A stretch of 64,000 nt of DNA from Torreya grandis (Eukaryota > Streptophyta > Pinopsida > Cupressales > Taxaceae). Within the stretch, counting starts at the first letter, position 1, and each line of letters starts with the position of its first letter. The position numbers and the translations under genes are program-made. The stretch spans positions 1,674,001 through 1,738,000 of the forward strand of contig JARHVA010001739.1 in assembly GCA_037957365.1 (NCBI GenBank), read 5' to 3'. Shown here in pieces: positions 11,538 to 23,500 of this stretch. Below the pieces are notes generated by a model. It was not told where the DNA came from. It did no database searches and saw only the letters and a program-made list of their open reading frames with translations.

Positions 11538-14500
11538 TGCAGATACCCATATTTGGTATAAATGCAGTTTCATAGTACGTTATTATAGCTTTTAGATGTA
11601 TAGACCCCTTGAAGAAAAGTTAGATATCTAGTGGCACAGTCTTGTATGGACTTCTTTGTTTCCATATCATTTCACTTTATTTATCTACCCTTTGGACCTA
11701 TATATTGTTAAATCATCTTTTATCTAATGTATTTCAGGGATCCCTACCTACATTTAAATATCCTCTTTGTGTTTGTAGCCTCTAGACACCTAGATCCATT
11801 TTGGACTCTTGCATCGATGCAAGTGTCTAGACTTATATTTTTGTCATTTTTTGTATCTTTCATTTTATGACTATTTATTTTGTCCATTTTCTTATTCTAT
11901 TGTTGGATTTTCACATGCCACTATTTCTAATTCGAAATCAAGAGATTCCTATATATACAAAGGTTAAAGCCTTATTACAACAAGTTATTTGATCAAGCAC
12001 TTCTCATAATTAGTACTAATAATTTATATTTTAAGCTATCAAACTACATTATAGTACTGAATTTAATATTTGAAGCATTCAAAAGGTCAATCCACTCTTG
12101 TATCACTTGTACCAAGGGTTACTAAAGGAAAAAGAGAATATAGTTGTATAGTTATAATTCCACACACATGCATAGGAAGGAGAACACATGCGAGTTTGAG
12201 GCCCTATTTATATTAGTGGCTATGTAGACAACACTTATCAACAACTGGGGGGTTGTTAGGGTTAGTTGGACTCACATTCTAACCCCTTTTTATCAAGTTA
12301 CAAGAAGCCCAAGGAAAAAAAATAAGATTTTTCTTATTAGCTGGATCTCGTGTATAAAAGAATATATTATGAGGTACCAAACATTTATACAAGTGACAAT
12401 GCATGTCTGGTGGAAATTTAGATCCATTCCTATGTGTATTTTGGATTGGAGACCTGCATCAAAAATAGACTCCTGCATTAACGTAACTATCCTTAGTTGA
12501 CGTAAGCATCTAGAGGGCAAAAATAATCAGAATAAATACTAGTTAGATCTCAGGGTCCAAATATTATTCTGTAACAATCTTATATCACTATAATATTCTA
12601 GATCAGAGATTTGAATAAGATATGATCTCTTTATCCCTTGGTTAATTTGTACTTGTTCTATTTATTACATATGTGTGGAATGGGTAAATTGATTTAATTT
12701 TACTGTTGAATTCTAAATATTATCTTATTACATTCAAACAAATTTTATGGCTTGCATGTTTTCTTGGGAACTCCAAAAAGCATAAAAACAACTATATGAT
12801 GATGCATGTAGTGATCTAGCTTATAACTTGACAAATATCACTCATGGGCTACTCTTTGAATGTTAGATTAGGAATGAGAAGGCTTAGAATTGTATTTATA
12901 CCACACCTTTTGAAAATATCTCATGAGAGGGTTTAATTAGATAAATAGGCCGACCCATAGGTTTTGAATCATTTTTAATTTAGATGAGTTTTGGCTACTA
13001 GACACTAGATAAATATCTAGACACTACAGTTGATGGTAGTGTCCCTCTGTGGTTGATAGTGTCTAGAGGGCTAGAAAATAGTTATTGATCTAAAATTGAT
13101 AGTGAATGATGTGTATCTAGTTTTAAGCTTTATGTGTAGTACAAGAAATATAGGTCATCATAATATTATGGACTAGATTAAGAGATAAACATTTATGCTC
13201 AGTGAGATGTCGAATATGAGCCCTTTTAGTAGTAAGGAGGTCTAAAACTGAAGGATAGAGCCATGATTGATATTTGTCAAATGTAGAAGTCTAAGATGTT
13301 ATAAATACTCAGTTTTAGTATCTATATAAATAATCATGTGCACATGTACTTTATTTAAGATTGATGTGACTGTGGTGAGTAGTGCATGTAACAACATTGT
13401 TTTTCCTAAGGCCAAGGCTGAAATAGGAACTTGTGCATTACTTCCAACAGAGAAGACAATGCTCTAGCATTAGAGGTTAGGCCATATTGGTGGAAATGGT
13501 TTGCACATGTTGTGGACTAGAGATACAGTGAAAGGGATGGATAATTGACCCTTGGACTTTGAATTCTATGAGTATTACATCTATGGCAAGTGGACTCTGT
13601 TAAAATTATATACAAATGTTAAATGGAAAAGTGGAATCTTATAAGTGATCCATAATGATGTTTTTGAACTTGTATATGTCCCATCACTAAACAAGTTTAA
13701 CTTTTATTTACCTTTCATAAATGATTACTCTCACAAGACTTGGATATATTTCATCTCAAATAAATCTAAAGTTATCAATAAATCCAAGGAGTTAAAATCT
13801 CTTCTAAGGAATTAGATGGAGAAGAACATCAAAGTGTTGTGCACAAACAACGAAGATGAGTAGTACTCCAAAAAAATTGACAAATTTTATATATAAACTG
13901 ATATTGTAAGACAAAAGACAATTCCATACACACCACAATAAAATGAAATTGCAAAGTGGATAAAAAAGATATCATAAATTATAAACATATTACTTAAATT
14001 CATTTAAACATTCTTTTATAACTTACCAACTTTACATTTAATAAAATGCAAAATCAAGTGCAAGTAGTTTTAATTTTCATTTTTATGATTAAATAATTTA
14101 ATAGTGATGTTTGTCTATTTTTATTTTTTTTAATTGGAATGATTCATACAATGAATCATCAACAAAGTTCCCTCGTAACTATCCCGAATCCCACCTTGCC
14201 GAGCATGTGTCTCAAATTATCCGTATGACTCACGTGCTTCATACTGCCAGCTGTTATTCCCCACCGATGGCAGTTCAATTTTAACTCCATTCATGAATGG
14301 CTATCGTTCATGTTTTTTTCAAATACGCACGTGGTAAATTAAAAGTGCAACAAAAATCAACACCAACATCAATGGCACAAAGCCGTTGCATTTTAAAATC
14401 CTGATAGCAGATTTATGCTAGAAAATACAAGATCTAAAATGGATATTATTGGTATACTGAGCATAGGGAGGACTAGACCATTTCATCCATTAAATTGTGG

Positions 14501-15004
14501 AGTGGATGAACCAAACTATTCAATAAGTAGCCTTTTCATTGCTGAACAGATACTCATACTTGCACTTGTCTATTCTCACCTAAAGCAAACCAATTTTATT
14601 TGACTGATGTTGACAGAATTTGGTAACATGTGACGGGATGATTTTCAAATTAGTTGTTTCGGTTACTTTCATCAAACTTGAATAATGTTTCATTAAAACT
14701 TGTGGGGCTACATATAATGAGAGGTCACCACTCCCATCACATAATTTCCTCTATTTTGAAAGTTTTGCACCTTAAAAATTATTTTTTTCTTTTCTTCTCT
14801 CTTCTCTTCTTAGTAAATTGATAATTACATGTTAACTATCTAGTACTAGTTTAAAGGTGAGGGTCACCCTCTGATATTACAGATTGGGAACATGTTATAA
14901 AACAAAGATTAAGGTGTCAATACTAAGATTATGGATGAATGAAAACAAGATAGATTCTAGGACCTCAATATCTTGTCCTCACATTAACAATATTGCATTG
15001 TCGA
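11538..15004 (+). repeat. Large direct repeat, copy 2 (decayed copia element)
   Basis: Collinear with 4246-7766 and 7.2-7.3 kb away in the same orientation. The left edge sits at a polypurine tract and a TG start. The right edge falls where the two copies diverge, after 'acctcaatatcttgtcctcacatta'-type sequence near 15000. Content is the same: non-coding first part, copia integrase remnant at 13410-14000, non-coding tail. The tail has a CACGTG at about 14230, and the hairpin here has one mismatch. Two independent insertions of the same truncated element, or one segmental duplication, would both fit. Confidence 0.8.
13410..14000 (+). pseudogene. Ty1/copia integrase remnant, copy 2
   Basis: Second copy of the integrase slice at 6110-6740, with the same frame and mostly the same stops. 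Examples are the stop in place of the Trp before H-x-RLGHIG (the first Gln of HQRLGH is altered by CATTAGAGG) and the Asn in place of the catalytic Asp in the CTNNEDE segment. Shared stops mean the damage came before the duplication, or that both were copied from one damaged parent. It has extra stops of its own (for example after KSLL, and TAG in the position of the first Tyr of EDEYYS). Confidence 0.78.
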
Positions 15005-15310
15005 TTTGAGTTGTACATCAGAGGTGGAGTGATGTTTCAATCAAATCAACTCTCATAACATTCTCGTCCACCCTCAACAATAGAAAATGACAAATAAAAG
15101 TTGTCACCACACTATAAGCTATAGACCCCTTTACAATGGATGATGCAGGTCATTTAAATCCAACCACTATCTTGAATCCAAGTTTGGTATACAATATAAA
15201 TCCCCTAGCGTATGGTATCACTTGAAATGCTCTGCCATAACCACTCACTCTCACTACCCAAGGCACGTTGAAATATTTTACCATTTGCATGTTCTTTATT
15301 GCCTTGTGCT
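15005..15310 (-). pseudogene. Possible coding remnant, family unknown
   Basis: One minus-strand frame of about 100 codons holds only two stops, fewer than expected in sequence this AT-rich. It contains YFNVPWVVRVSGYGRAFQVI and YARGFILYTKLGFKIVVGF. It lies directly beyond the end of copy 2 of the large repeat. I do not recognise the family. It could be a gag-like piece of a retroelement or a host exon remnant. Confidence 0.25.
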
Positions 15311-15510
15311 TTATTCTTGGGGTTCAAGTTTGGTGTTTTTGTACATGTCAAGAGGTTTTGAAAGTAAGTAATCGTGATCATAGAATTCCTTAGGATAATT
15401 GCATTATACCCTATACACGCATCATTCTCTTAACAATCAAATAAACTATAGGAAAATAGGTCATATATACAACTAGAATATATGTGGCGGTCATGTATTT
15501 GCGTAAAAAA

Positions 15511-15750
15511 CATTTTAAATATTATATATTATTATTAATACTATATATAATTCATTAATGTAAATATATTATTTATTTATAAATAATATGTAATACATAT
15601 TATTACATTAATCAATATTATTTTAAACTATAATAATATATAATAGTATAATAACTTTTTTATAATATATATAATTATAATAAATATATGATATATGTAT
15701 ATTAAACTTAGATAATATATTTAATATATAATTAATGTAATATTATCACT
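15511..15750. repeat. AT-only low-complexity block
   Basis: About 240 bp made almost wholly of A and T (runs of TATTAT, ATAATATAT). It can form many local hairpins. No terminal repeats that would define a small DNA transposon were found. Confidence 0.7.
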
Positions 15751-16215
15751 ATAAAACAACAATATTTCTCAGTGATGTCACGTCATTAATGATGTCAAGG
15801 CATACACAATATTTCATGATGAGATTGCATGCCGTCATGGAGCCATTTGTAAGTGCCACACAAAACCCTGAGTTCCCTGCATCCATTTTGTAAGCCACTA
15901 AGCCATTTGCATGTACATATTTGGTGGGTGCAGAGGTAAAACTCTTGATATGACCTATTTTATTTTGATGTTGTGATACTGAAATGGTTTTGTATCAGTG
16001 GCATGGATCTTTAGTCTTATGCTACACCCGTACACATTATGTGATATTCTTTACAAGTGGGCACATCTCCAAAGTTATTCACCAATGGAAAAATAGGGTT
16101 AATGAACACTCAGATAGAATGTTAACATAAACTTACAAACTTAACATTTGGTTGTCCAAGTTTATTTTGACGTTTATTAAATTGTAGAACTTGTCTCTAT
16201 TTATCTGATTGGATT
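15751..16215. other. No gene seen
   Basis: Non-coding sequence between the AT-rich block and the dispersed LTR-like repeat. Nothing was recognised. Confidence 0.4.
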
Positions 16216-16623
16216 TGTAATCATCTAAAATGACACTTAAGTGTTAAGAGTGTTACTTGAAACCACCCATCCATAAATTAGCCTTAGACCTATCTTAGGG
16301 CATATTTAGACACATATCCCTAAAGCAGTCCCAAACCCTCACTTTAGCATCCTGGCCCCTAGTGCCTCAGGTTCTACCACCTAGACACTAACACCATAAT
16401 TTGGACAGTAGTGATAATGGCACTAGTGTCTTAGTTTGGGTGGTACCATCCTTTCCTACCTTTTATCTCCAAAAAATATCTTTTCAAATGAGCAACCACT
16501 TAGGGTTGGCCTAGACCTTTTTTAAGACTCGCACAAGCACTAGAACAATATAAGCACATGTCAACTTTTAGCCCTTTATTCACTAGATGGAAATCAAATG
16601 AAAATTTCACACAAACTAGCTCA
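16216..16623. repeat. Dispersed LTR-like repeat, copy 1 (possible solo LTR)
   Basis: Starts TGTAATCAT and ends near AACTAGCTCA. It is collinear with 34015-34438, where a polypurine tract (minus strand) adjoins the repeat. Shared blocks include 'cctatcttaggg', 'cccctagtgcctcaggtt' and 'ttattca(c/t)tagatggaaatca'. Copy 2 has about 35 extra bp near 34115-34150. No internal region is attached here, so a solo LTR is likely. No clear target duplication was seen. Confidence 0.6.
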
Positions 16624-17917
16624 TAACAAGTTGTACACAATCAAGGTTATCAACCCCTATTCTACCTTACTTATGTATATATCCATCTACAACCATCCCA
16701 AGCTTAGAATAATCATATTTTTAATCTCAAGCTCCACTCAAATTGACATCCATAATAGCTTCACTTGCACTTGTATAGTCACTTAGGTGGGGAGAACTAC
16801 ATCAGACTTGATCCCCCTTTAGATTATTTATATGTAGGAAACTCTCATCATAATGAGGTGTCAAGGATGTCTAGCCTACCCCACTAACATCACACTTTGA
16901 TACTTGTGCTAATTGGGTGCCTTAACAACATGAAGGTCTAGGGTTTACATGTAAAATCAATCAAAATAAGTCACCAACAAGGAACAAAAACTCATGCACA
17001 TAGGAATAGGTTTCACATACTCAAACATAGGTGCACCCAAAAGCTCTGAATAATTTTTCATATAGGACATTAATGCCATTGACACTATTGTCCAATTAGG
17101 GCATTACTATCCAGGAAGGATTTTGACACCTAAATCTTGTCTGTGATAATTAGATCAACTCTTGTCCTAGTTTTTATCCTTCAAATCTCCCATCTCAGTG
17201 AATTTTCAACCAAGTACTTGTTTACATCATTTATTTTTATTTTTAGAAAGGTCAAACTAGTTCAATTCTATAACAAAATAGTGGTTGTGTTTATTGCTTA
17301 TTTCTACCCTAATTTACTATACTCTACTCCTATAACAACCTAGGGCTTAAATTATATAACCCTAAAAATTTGAATCATATAGTGAACCCAACTTACTTCG
17401 AATACTACTTTAAAACCCTAATTCCATCCTAAGGTTTCCCTTCTCCATTTTTTGGTAATAAATTAAGGTTTATTAAATTTTGATTTTTCCTAATTATTTC
17501 ACCACCTAACTAATCCATATTGGTCCTATATTAGGTTTTCATTGATTAAATATTTCAAAATTTTGTCTAAATCCCTCCAAACCCTAGATCTACACACTAG
17601 GTTCTCATACACTCAAAAATTAGCCCTTAGGGTTTCAAGTAAATTTCTAGTTTTTCTTACACATTAGGTTGAATATTTAGCATAATTTCAAATATATTTA
17701 TGTTGGATTATATTCTCCTTATTATTTTCTTATGGTTCATTCTTCACATTCTCTTTTTTGGCAAGTTTAAAATGACTTCCAAGAAAGCTCTTGCCCCTCA
17801 CTCAGTTGATCAATTTCTAAACTTGTCACATAATTATACAAATGAATGGACAATTTTTCTAGATTACATAGTAAGTTAGCACATGATAATGAACATGATT
17901 TTAGTTGTAATTATGAT
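16624..17917. other. No gene seen
   Basis: AT-rich sequence, with repeated 'aaccctag/ccctaatt' words that look telomere-like only by chance. Short open frames without recognisable domains. Confidence 0.4.
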
Positions 17918-17939
17918 GATGATGATTATTATTATTATT

Positions 17940-17990
<51 letters not shown>

Positions 17991-18001
17991 CTTGTTGTTG
18001 T
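17918..18001 (+). repeat. Compound trinucleotide microsatellite
   Basis: Short GAT run, then TAT repeats, then about 20 TGT units with one TCT interruption, then TGT again. Open frames across it are artefacts of the repeat (poly-Cys, poly-Val, poly-Thr). It ends about 70 bp before the target site of the LTR element at 18071. Confidence 0.9.
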
Positions 18002-18070
18002 AAGAATGGATATGATGATTACTATGAGCATGGCAATGAGTATTGACAAGGATAGATTAGATGCATCTTC

Positions 18071-18438
18071 TGTTATGTACCTAGGGATATGATATATGGG
18101 TTGATGGAGGTGCCGACATGTGGCACACATCCCCTTAGTTATATGGGTATAATATATTAGGATAATAGAGTAACTAATGGAAGTAGTACATTGGGTAATG
18201 GTCGGCCTACATTAGATTAGGAGGTTACCCATCCATGGGTTAGATAGATGTATATATATAGGGGATGAATATCATGGTAAAGATATCAAGTAAGCATTGA
18301 GTCTTCTATTGTAAGAGGATATTGGAGGTTGTCCCCTCGAAGAGACATTGTGGAGTTATTCCTTCTTAAAGTAGTATTATATGGTGTTTCCCTACCTTAA
18401 GGGTATTTCTACATATATTGAATATCAAGATCATTACA
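18071..18438 (+). repeat. 5' LTR of the TR-GAG element
   Basis: 368 bp, TG...CA ends. Contains 'tgtatatatatagggg' about 180 bp in, a likely TATA box. Has a 15-bp stretch (near 18328) that the 3' LTR lacks. Confidence 0.9.
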
Positions 18439-18440
18439 AG

Positions 18441-18453
18441 TGGCATCAAAGCT
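18441..18453 (+). other. PBS of the TR-GAG element
   Basis: TGGCATCAAAGCT starts two bases after the LTR end. It is close to TGGTATCAAAGC, the initiator tRNA-Met PBS used by many plant LTR elements. Confidence 0.75.
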
Positions 18454-18816
18454 TCGATTTGGGCAATTTGTGGAGCGAAACCATAGTTTTTATTGAATCA
18501 TCAATAAATTTTGATTGGTGTCAAAAAAATTCACAAATTTTTACTGGATATGGATAATATTTCAAATAATTCACAGTAAGAAAATTGAGATCTTTTGATT
18601 TGTTTTGAGGGAGTTATTGCTATTCTAGGGTTTATAATAATTTTGCTATATCCTCTGAAATATAAGTAATTTTTATTCAAATTTTTTTCTGGAAATGTAA
18701 GCATATATAATAAAAGTACAACAAAAAATTTAGAATTTTTTGAGTTGTTTGGAGTGATTTTTTGTGATTTTATGGATCAGTTTTGACATTTTAGGGTTTC
18801 ATGAACCTTAATTTTT

Positions 18817-19572
18817 TTGTGGATCATGGAGTTGCAAATATTTTCAAGGGAAGATGATATTGATGCTAGAGAATGGTGGCTCCTTTTGGAGAATCATTTT
18901 ACAAAAACTTTTGGGCAAAGACGATTAACTCCTTTTTTGTATGGGCCTGCACTAGATTGGTTTGATCAGTTGAGCTGTACAGAAAGGTTTTCTTCATGGA
19001 AAGAAATGGAACAGATTTTTTTAGATCAATGTGCTATCAAACAAGAAGCAGAAAAAGAAGAATCAATAGAAGAAGAAGAAGAAGTAGAAAAAGAAGAAGA
19101 AGAAATAGAAGAATCAGTAGAAGAACAGGAAGAAGAAGTAGAAGAATCAATAGAAGAAGAAGAAGAATTGGATGATAAAGGTTCAAATTATTTGGCTCCA
19201 AAGAAATCTGCGTCAATTTTTCAATTTCATGGATGCATTCAAAAGAAAAGGGTTATTGTGTCCATAAACCCTACCAGTAAGTATAACTTCATCAACATGA
19301 ATGTGTCCAAGCATTTACATGTTCAAGCAAAGAATATCAAGGAGGTTCAAGTAGATGGTAAGAATATTTCAATGTTTGAAGATCTAAAGCTCATTATGGA
19401 AAAATATGTTTTGCATTCAGATTTTTATGCTTTGGATATGGATGATGTGGATATAGTTCTTGGATATCCATGGTTAGAGACTTTGGGAACAATGAATATT
19501 AATGTTAAGAAAAAGTTCATGAAGTTTTGGTATAAGAAAAAGAAGATCACTTTACAAGATATCATAGTATAA
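18817..19572 (+). CDS. Gag-protease-like protein with Glu-rich linker
   Basis: 251 codons. Residues 1-75 resemble the Retrotrans_gag fold (AREWWLLLENHF ... LYGPALDWFDQL ... SWKEMEQIFLDQ). Residues about 78-125 are an almost pure Glu/Val/Ile/Ser linker encoded by GAA repeats. Residues about 130-245 look like a retropepsin (gag-asp_proteas/RVP_2): SINPTSKYNFINMNV at the active-site loop, then DVDIVLGYPWLETLG, the 'D.VLG..WL..LG' block. The loop has Asn where the catalytic Asp of 'D-S/T-G' would be, so it is probably inactive as a protease. No zinc knuckle was seen in this part. The ATG chosen is the first in the frame, and MELQIF, four codons on, is an equally good start. The stop at 19570 is probably secondary, because the same frame goes on. 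Confidence 0.75.
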   Translation: MWIMELQIFSREDDIDAREWWLLLENHFTKTFGQRRLTPFLYGPALDWFDQLSCTERFSSWKEMEQIFLDQCAIKQEAEKEESIEEEEEVEKEEEEIEESVEEQEEEVEESIEEEEELDDKGSNYLAPKKSASIFQFHGCIQKKRVIVSINPTSKYNFINMNVSKHLHVQAKNIKEVQVDGKNISMFEDLKLIMEKYVLHSDFYALDMDDVDIVLGYPWLETLGTMNINVKKKFMKFWYKKKKITLQDIIV

Positions 19573-20259
19573 AAGGCACCAATAATAATCTAGGTAGATC
19601 ATGAGGATAAGATGGAAATAGGTGATGAAGATTAAGATGATATAGATAAATACACAATAAAAATGAGAACTTCATCTACTCAAGAGACAAAGAAGGAAAA
19701 GGTGGAAGAGGTAGAAGCAAAGGTGGATAAGGTCAAAGTATTGGAAAAGGTTGAGGTATATAGACACCCACATCATCATGAGAGGAAACAATCATGGAAC
19801 TAGGTGAAGAAGTGTCATAATAAAAATCATTTTGTATATACATGAAATAAAATTTCCAATCATTATGGATATGCATGGAATCCAAAGAAAAAATACTATG
19901 GCACATGGAATGAATGGGGAAATCACTATGACTATGCATGGAAGAATACCTACTATGGTCATGGTTGGAATCAGAGTAGCGCAGTGAAATATGGTACATG
20001 GAATAAAAAGAGGAATAATTATGATTGGACACCAAAGAAATCTAATCATGATCATGAACAAAATCAAAGGAGCACAATGGAATTTGGAAACAAGCTTGGA
20101 GAGTTATCACCTACCAAGATCACATATGGATGGCTAGATGATCGAGATTGGAGACAAGTGTGCAATGATTTGAAGCACACTCATTATTTGGTTTCTTCCT
20201 ATGTTTCGGGGATGAAACATGTCAAGGAGGGAAGTAATGTTATGTACCTAGGGATATGA
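19573..20259 (+). pseudogene. C-terminal continuation of the gag-like protein, with stops
   Basis: The frame of 18817-19572 continues to 20259, interrupted by only five stops in total (TAA, TAG, TAA, TAG, TGA), most of them one base from Gln or Trp codons. It first reads a Lys/Glu/Val-rich stretch, then a Trp/Tyr/Asn-rich part with repeated words such as YAWNPKKKYYGTWN, YAWKNTYYGHGWN and YGTWNKKRNNYDW. The last 60 codons are unbroken and run into the 3' LTR, ending 22 bp inside it. The original protein was therefore about 480 residues with a basic aromatic tail, perhaps for nucleic-acid binding (inference). Confidence 0.6.
20224..20235 (+). other. Polypurine tract of the TR-GAG element
   Basis: AAGGAGGGAAGT lies two bases before the TG start of the 3' LTR, the normal place for the plus-strand primer. 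Confidence 0.7.
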
Positions 20260-20594
20260 TATTTGGGTTGATGGAGATGCCGACATGTGGCACACATCCC
20301 CTTAGTTAGTTATATGGGTATAATATATTAGGATAATAGAGTAACTTATGGAAGTAGTACATTGGGCAATGGTCGGCCTACATTGGATTAGGAGGTTACC
20401 CATCCATGGGTTAGATAAATGTATATATATAGGGGATGAATACCATGGTAAAGATATCAAGTAAGCATTGAGTCTTCTATTGTAAGAGGATATCGAAGAG
20501 ACATTGTGGAGTTATTCCTTCCTAAAGGAGTATTATATGGTGTTTCCCTACCATAAGGGTATTTCTGCATATATTGAATATCAAGATCATTACA
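20238..20594 (+). repeat. 3' LTR of the TR-GAG element
   Basis: 357 bp, same ends as the 5' LTR, followed by the target duplication TCTTC at 20595-20599. Confidence 0.9.
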
Positions 20595-20599
20595 TCTTC

Positions 20600-23500
20600 T
20601 TCTCTTTCTCCTCTCTCTTTTCCTACATCTTAAAATCAAACTAACAATATAAGGCTAAAAGAACCCCTTGTTGGTAGTCCTCTGTTTTAATGTGATCTTA
20701 TGTTTTCAACTACTTTTTCTACATCCTTATTCAAATTAAAGTAATAAAAAAACAATAAAATCAATTTACCTTTGCATAGTTTAAGTAACATTATACATGA
20801 TATTCCTAGCATATAAAAGCAAAATGCACATTCTTTACCCTTCTCAATTCAATTTGAAAAAGCATATACAAATGATATTTCACCTTTTACCGATGCACAA
20901 ATTAAAGTAGATGATATTATTGTTAGCCAAAATTGGCCACCATGAGTGAGGACAATTTAAAACTTTGGTCATATTGTTCCTAACTTTGTTGATAGTCATA
21001 TGAAGTGCCTTGTCATGGTCATATTGGTCTCATGGTACTAAGCATTATGTCCTCATTGGTAACTTGTAGAGTTATTAGGGTGTCTTAGTTGGAAGTGAGG
21101 TCAAGTCACCTAGTGTTGTCACCAAGTCTTTCAATGTAGTCCATGAGAGAATCCTTTTGCAATATTTTTTTAATCATAGATTAAGGCAAGTTGACAAAGT
21201 TAAGGTTTGTGTGTTTTTGAAGGAAAATATTGAATCATGGTTAAATAAGTAGGGTAGTAACCCCTTCAAGGAATAAATATTCTCTAGCTAACTAAGTTGA
21301 TCAAGGAACATAATTAGTAAACCCATAATATGGCCATTCAACCATTTTGGAGAGATTAAGGTACTTTTGGGAAGTTTAAGGTATTAATTTGTGTTAGTTC
21401 TATAGCATGTTTGGATATTGAAATAAAAATTATTATGAGAAACCAAGCATGATGGTTTAGATATCATTATATAAAAGTCTTCCATGTCATTGGAAACTTG
21501 TTGAATGCCATAATATATGCACCTTGAGCATACATATGGCCCAAAGTGTCTTGTAACTATTTTTCAAACATTGGATTACTCTTGTAACTTCCCATTCATA
21601 TCTCATAATTTTCAAGGAAGTAATAATAAGAAATTTTCATAGGAAGAAGGGTGAGAAAGGTCTTGGCATGTGATATACCTTTTTACAGGCATGATAAGCT
21701 CCTTTAAAACTATTCCAATAGGGTTTCCAAGTATAATGTGGTAATTCCTTGGTGAAAGAAGGGTTTTTTAGAGCCTCTTTTCAGGTTTTCCACGTTGGAT
21801 ACATTTTTAAAGAACTTCCATGAATTACTATAACATATCTTAGGTTATATTCATGTTAAAAAATCTTTCACAAGTCCAATCATGTAAAAAACACAATCTC
21901 ATTCATGTTGAGTTCCTTGCAAGCTCATAAAGACTCATTTTCAAATGTTTTATACAGATAAGAGAGAGATTGTCTAATCAAAATATATTATACATAGATG
22001 AGGAACCATGTGCACTTTTAAATCATGGTTATATTTAGGATTTTCATGCCATGGGATTTATGAATTATTGTTAAGAAGGTAGGATGGTCTTAAACCCTAT
22101 AAATCCCCACTAGCTCAGGTTTCTCTTTGTGATTGAATTTTGAAGCTCATTAAAAAAATGAATTAAATGGGAGAGGATGTAGGAGGTATGTAAAATCATT
22201 ATATATGATCCTTCAGCCTCACTTATCACATGTGAGCAATCAACATACAACAAATTTCCATTTTGAAACAGGGTGTAGATTGGTGGCAATGGGGTTTTGA
22301 TGGGTTTAAGGTTCAAAGCAGCTAAAGGAATGTTGTCAATGATATCACATCATCTCTATATCCATCCAATTATATTCAAGGTCACTAAATAGATCTTCAA
22401 TGCCTTCATAGACCTAAAAATTCACAACATGATGACCACCTACAGTTTTATACAAGTATTCTGCATAGATCAATGTTGCAAGCTAAATCCTAGTAGTATG
22501 AGGGCCTCTAATGCATGAAAGGAATGAGATATTTATTTTTGTTGTATTATTGGTTTCATGAAACTCATTAATACTTTATAAAAACATATTTAATACCAAA
22601 AAATGCAAGGATACTATGTTATCATGTACGCCAAGGGATTGTGTAGAACCTGCAGGTGTAGGAATTCAACATGGTTATGAGTTTGAGCCTCAAGAAACCA
22701 ATGAGGGAATTGGTTTAATAAAATGGTAAATTATATAATATATATTAAATATTTTCAAAAAAAAAATTGACTTCAATAATATCTCATCCAATGTGAGCTT
22801 ACAGAGGTCTCAAATTTGAAGTTGTGTACAAACAGGCCTGCTTATACAAGAGTGAACTAAAGAGACAAATCTTGCATTGCATGAGAGGTATGAAAGTCAT
22901 GTGACCATGAGTAATATTTTGAGATTATGTATATATAATTACAATACTAAAATGATAAAATAATACATCATAAAATTCTTAAAGTGATACAAAATGCAAA
23001 CCTACAGGTCTATAGACCTGTATGTCTACATTTTCAAGCAAGTGAGATGAACATTGCATAAAAGATGGTGTTTGGAAGATAAATGTGATGGAAATTTTAA
23101 TGATTTATTGTAAATATAAAAAATATGATCAATGATAAAAATATAATTTATTAAATCTTATAAACACCAAACCAATAAAGAGCACTAATAAACCTGCTAA
23201 GGAACTTCTTTCATAAGTATGTTTGCAAGAATTCAAGATAACAATAATGTTTGATTGATTTTTGGAGTTGGGATGGATATAGGGGTTTATATGAGGAATG
23301 AATAATAATAATAATAATAATATGGATTTTAAATGATCAAATAGTTATTTGAAAAGAATAAAAACACCTACAACCTTCTCATAGTCCTAAAGAATGCATA
23401 CAAAAGCTTGAAATTGGATTGTTTGAGAGGTAAAAAAGGTTGACCAAGAGAAAATAACTGTTGGATGGGATGATGAGTTTTGGGGAAGACCCAAAATATT

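Larger units (their letters stand above)
18071..20594 (+). mobile_element. Complete TR-GAG-type non-autonomous LTR retrotransposon
   Basis: Two direct LTRs (18071-18438 and 20238-20594) begin TGTTATGTACC and end GATCATTACA. They are about 96-97% identical, plus a 15-bp and a 4-bp indel. The element is flanked on both sides by TCTTC (18066-18070 and 20595-20599), a normal 5-bp target duplication. A PBS follows the 5' LTR and a purine tract precedes the 3' LTR. The interior of about 1.8 kb codes for one gag/protease-like protein, with no reverse transcriptase or integrase. Elements of this design (TR-GAG) rely on an autonomous partner for copying and integration. No such partner with these LTRs is in the window. 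Confidence 0.9.

Noticed and set aside
15511..15750. AT-rich block as a possible replication origin, organelle insert or MITE
   Set aside because: No terminal inverted repeats, no target duplication and no organelle gene motif. Composition alone is not evidence.
17300..17680. Telomere-like 'aaaccctag' words
   Set aside because: They occur singly and not as tandem TTTAGGG units.
17846..18130. Frames with poly-Cys, poly-Val, poly-Thr and poly-Ile
   Set aside because: They only translate the GAT/TAT/TGT microsatellite in different frames.
19733..20067. Two minus-strand frames of 91 and 100 codons inside the TR-GAG element
   Set aside because: They are shadows of the plus-strand Trp/Tyr/Asn-rich tail, which is in frame with the gag part.
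23302..23323. (AAT)7 run
   Set aside because: A short common microsatellite without further structure.
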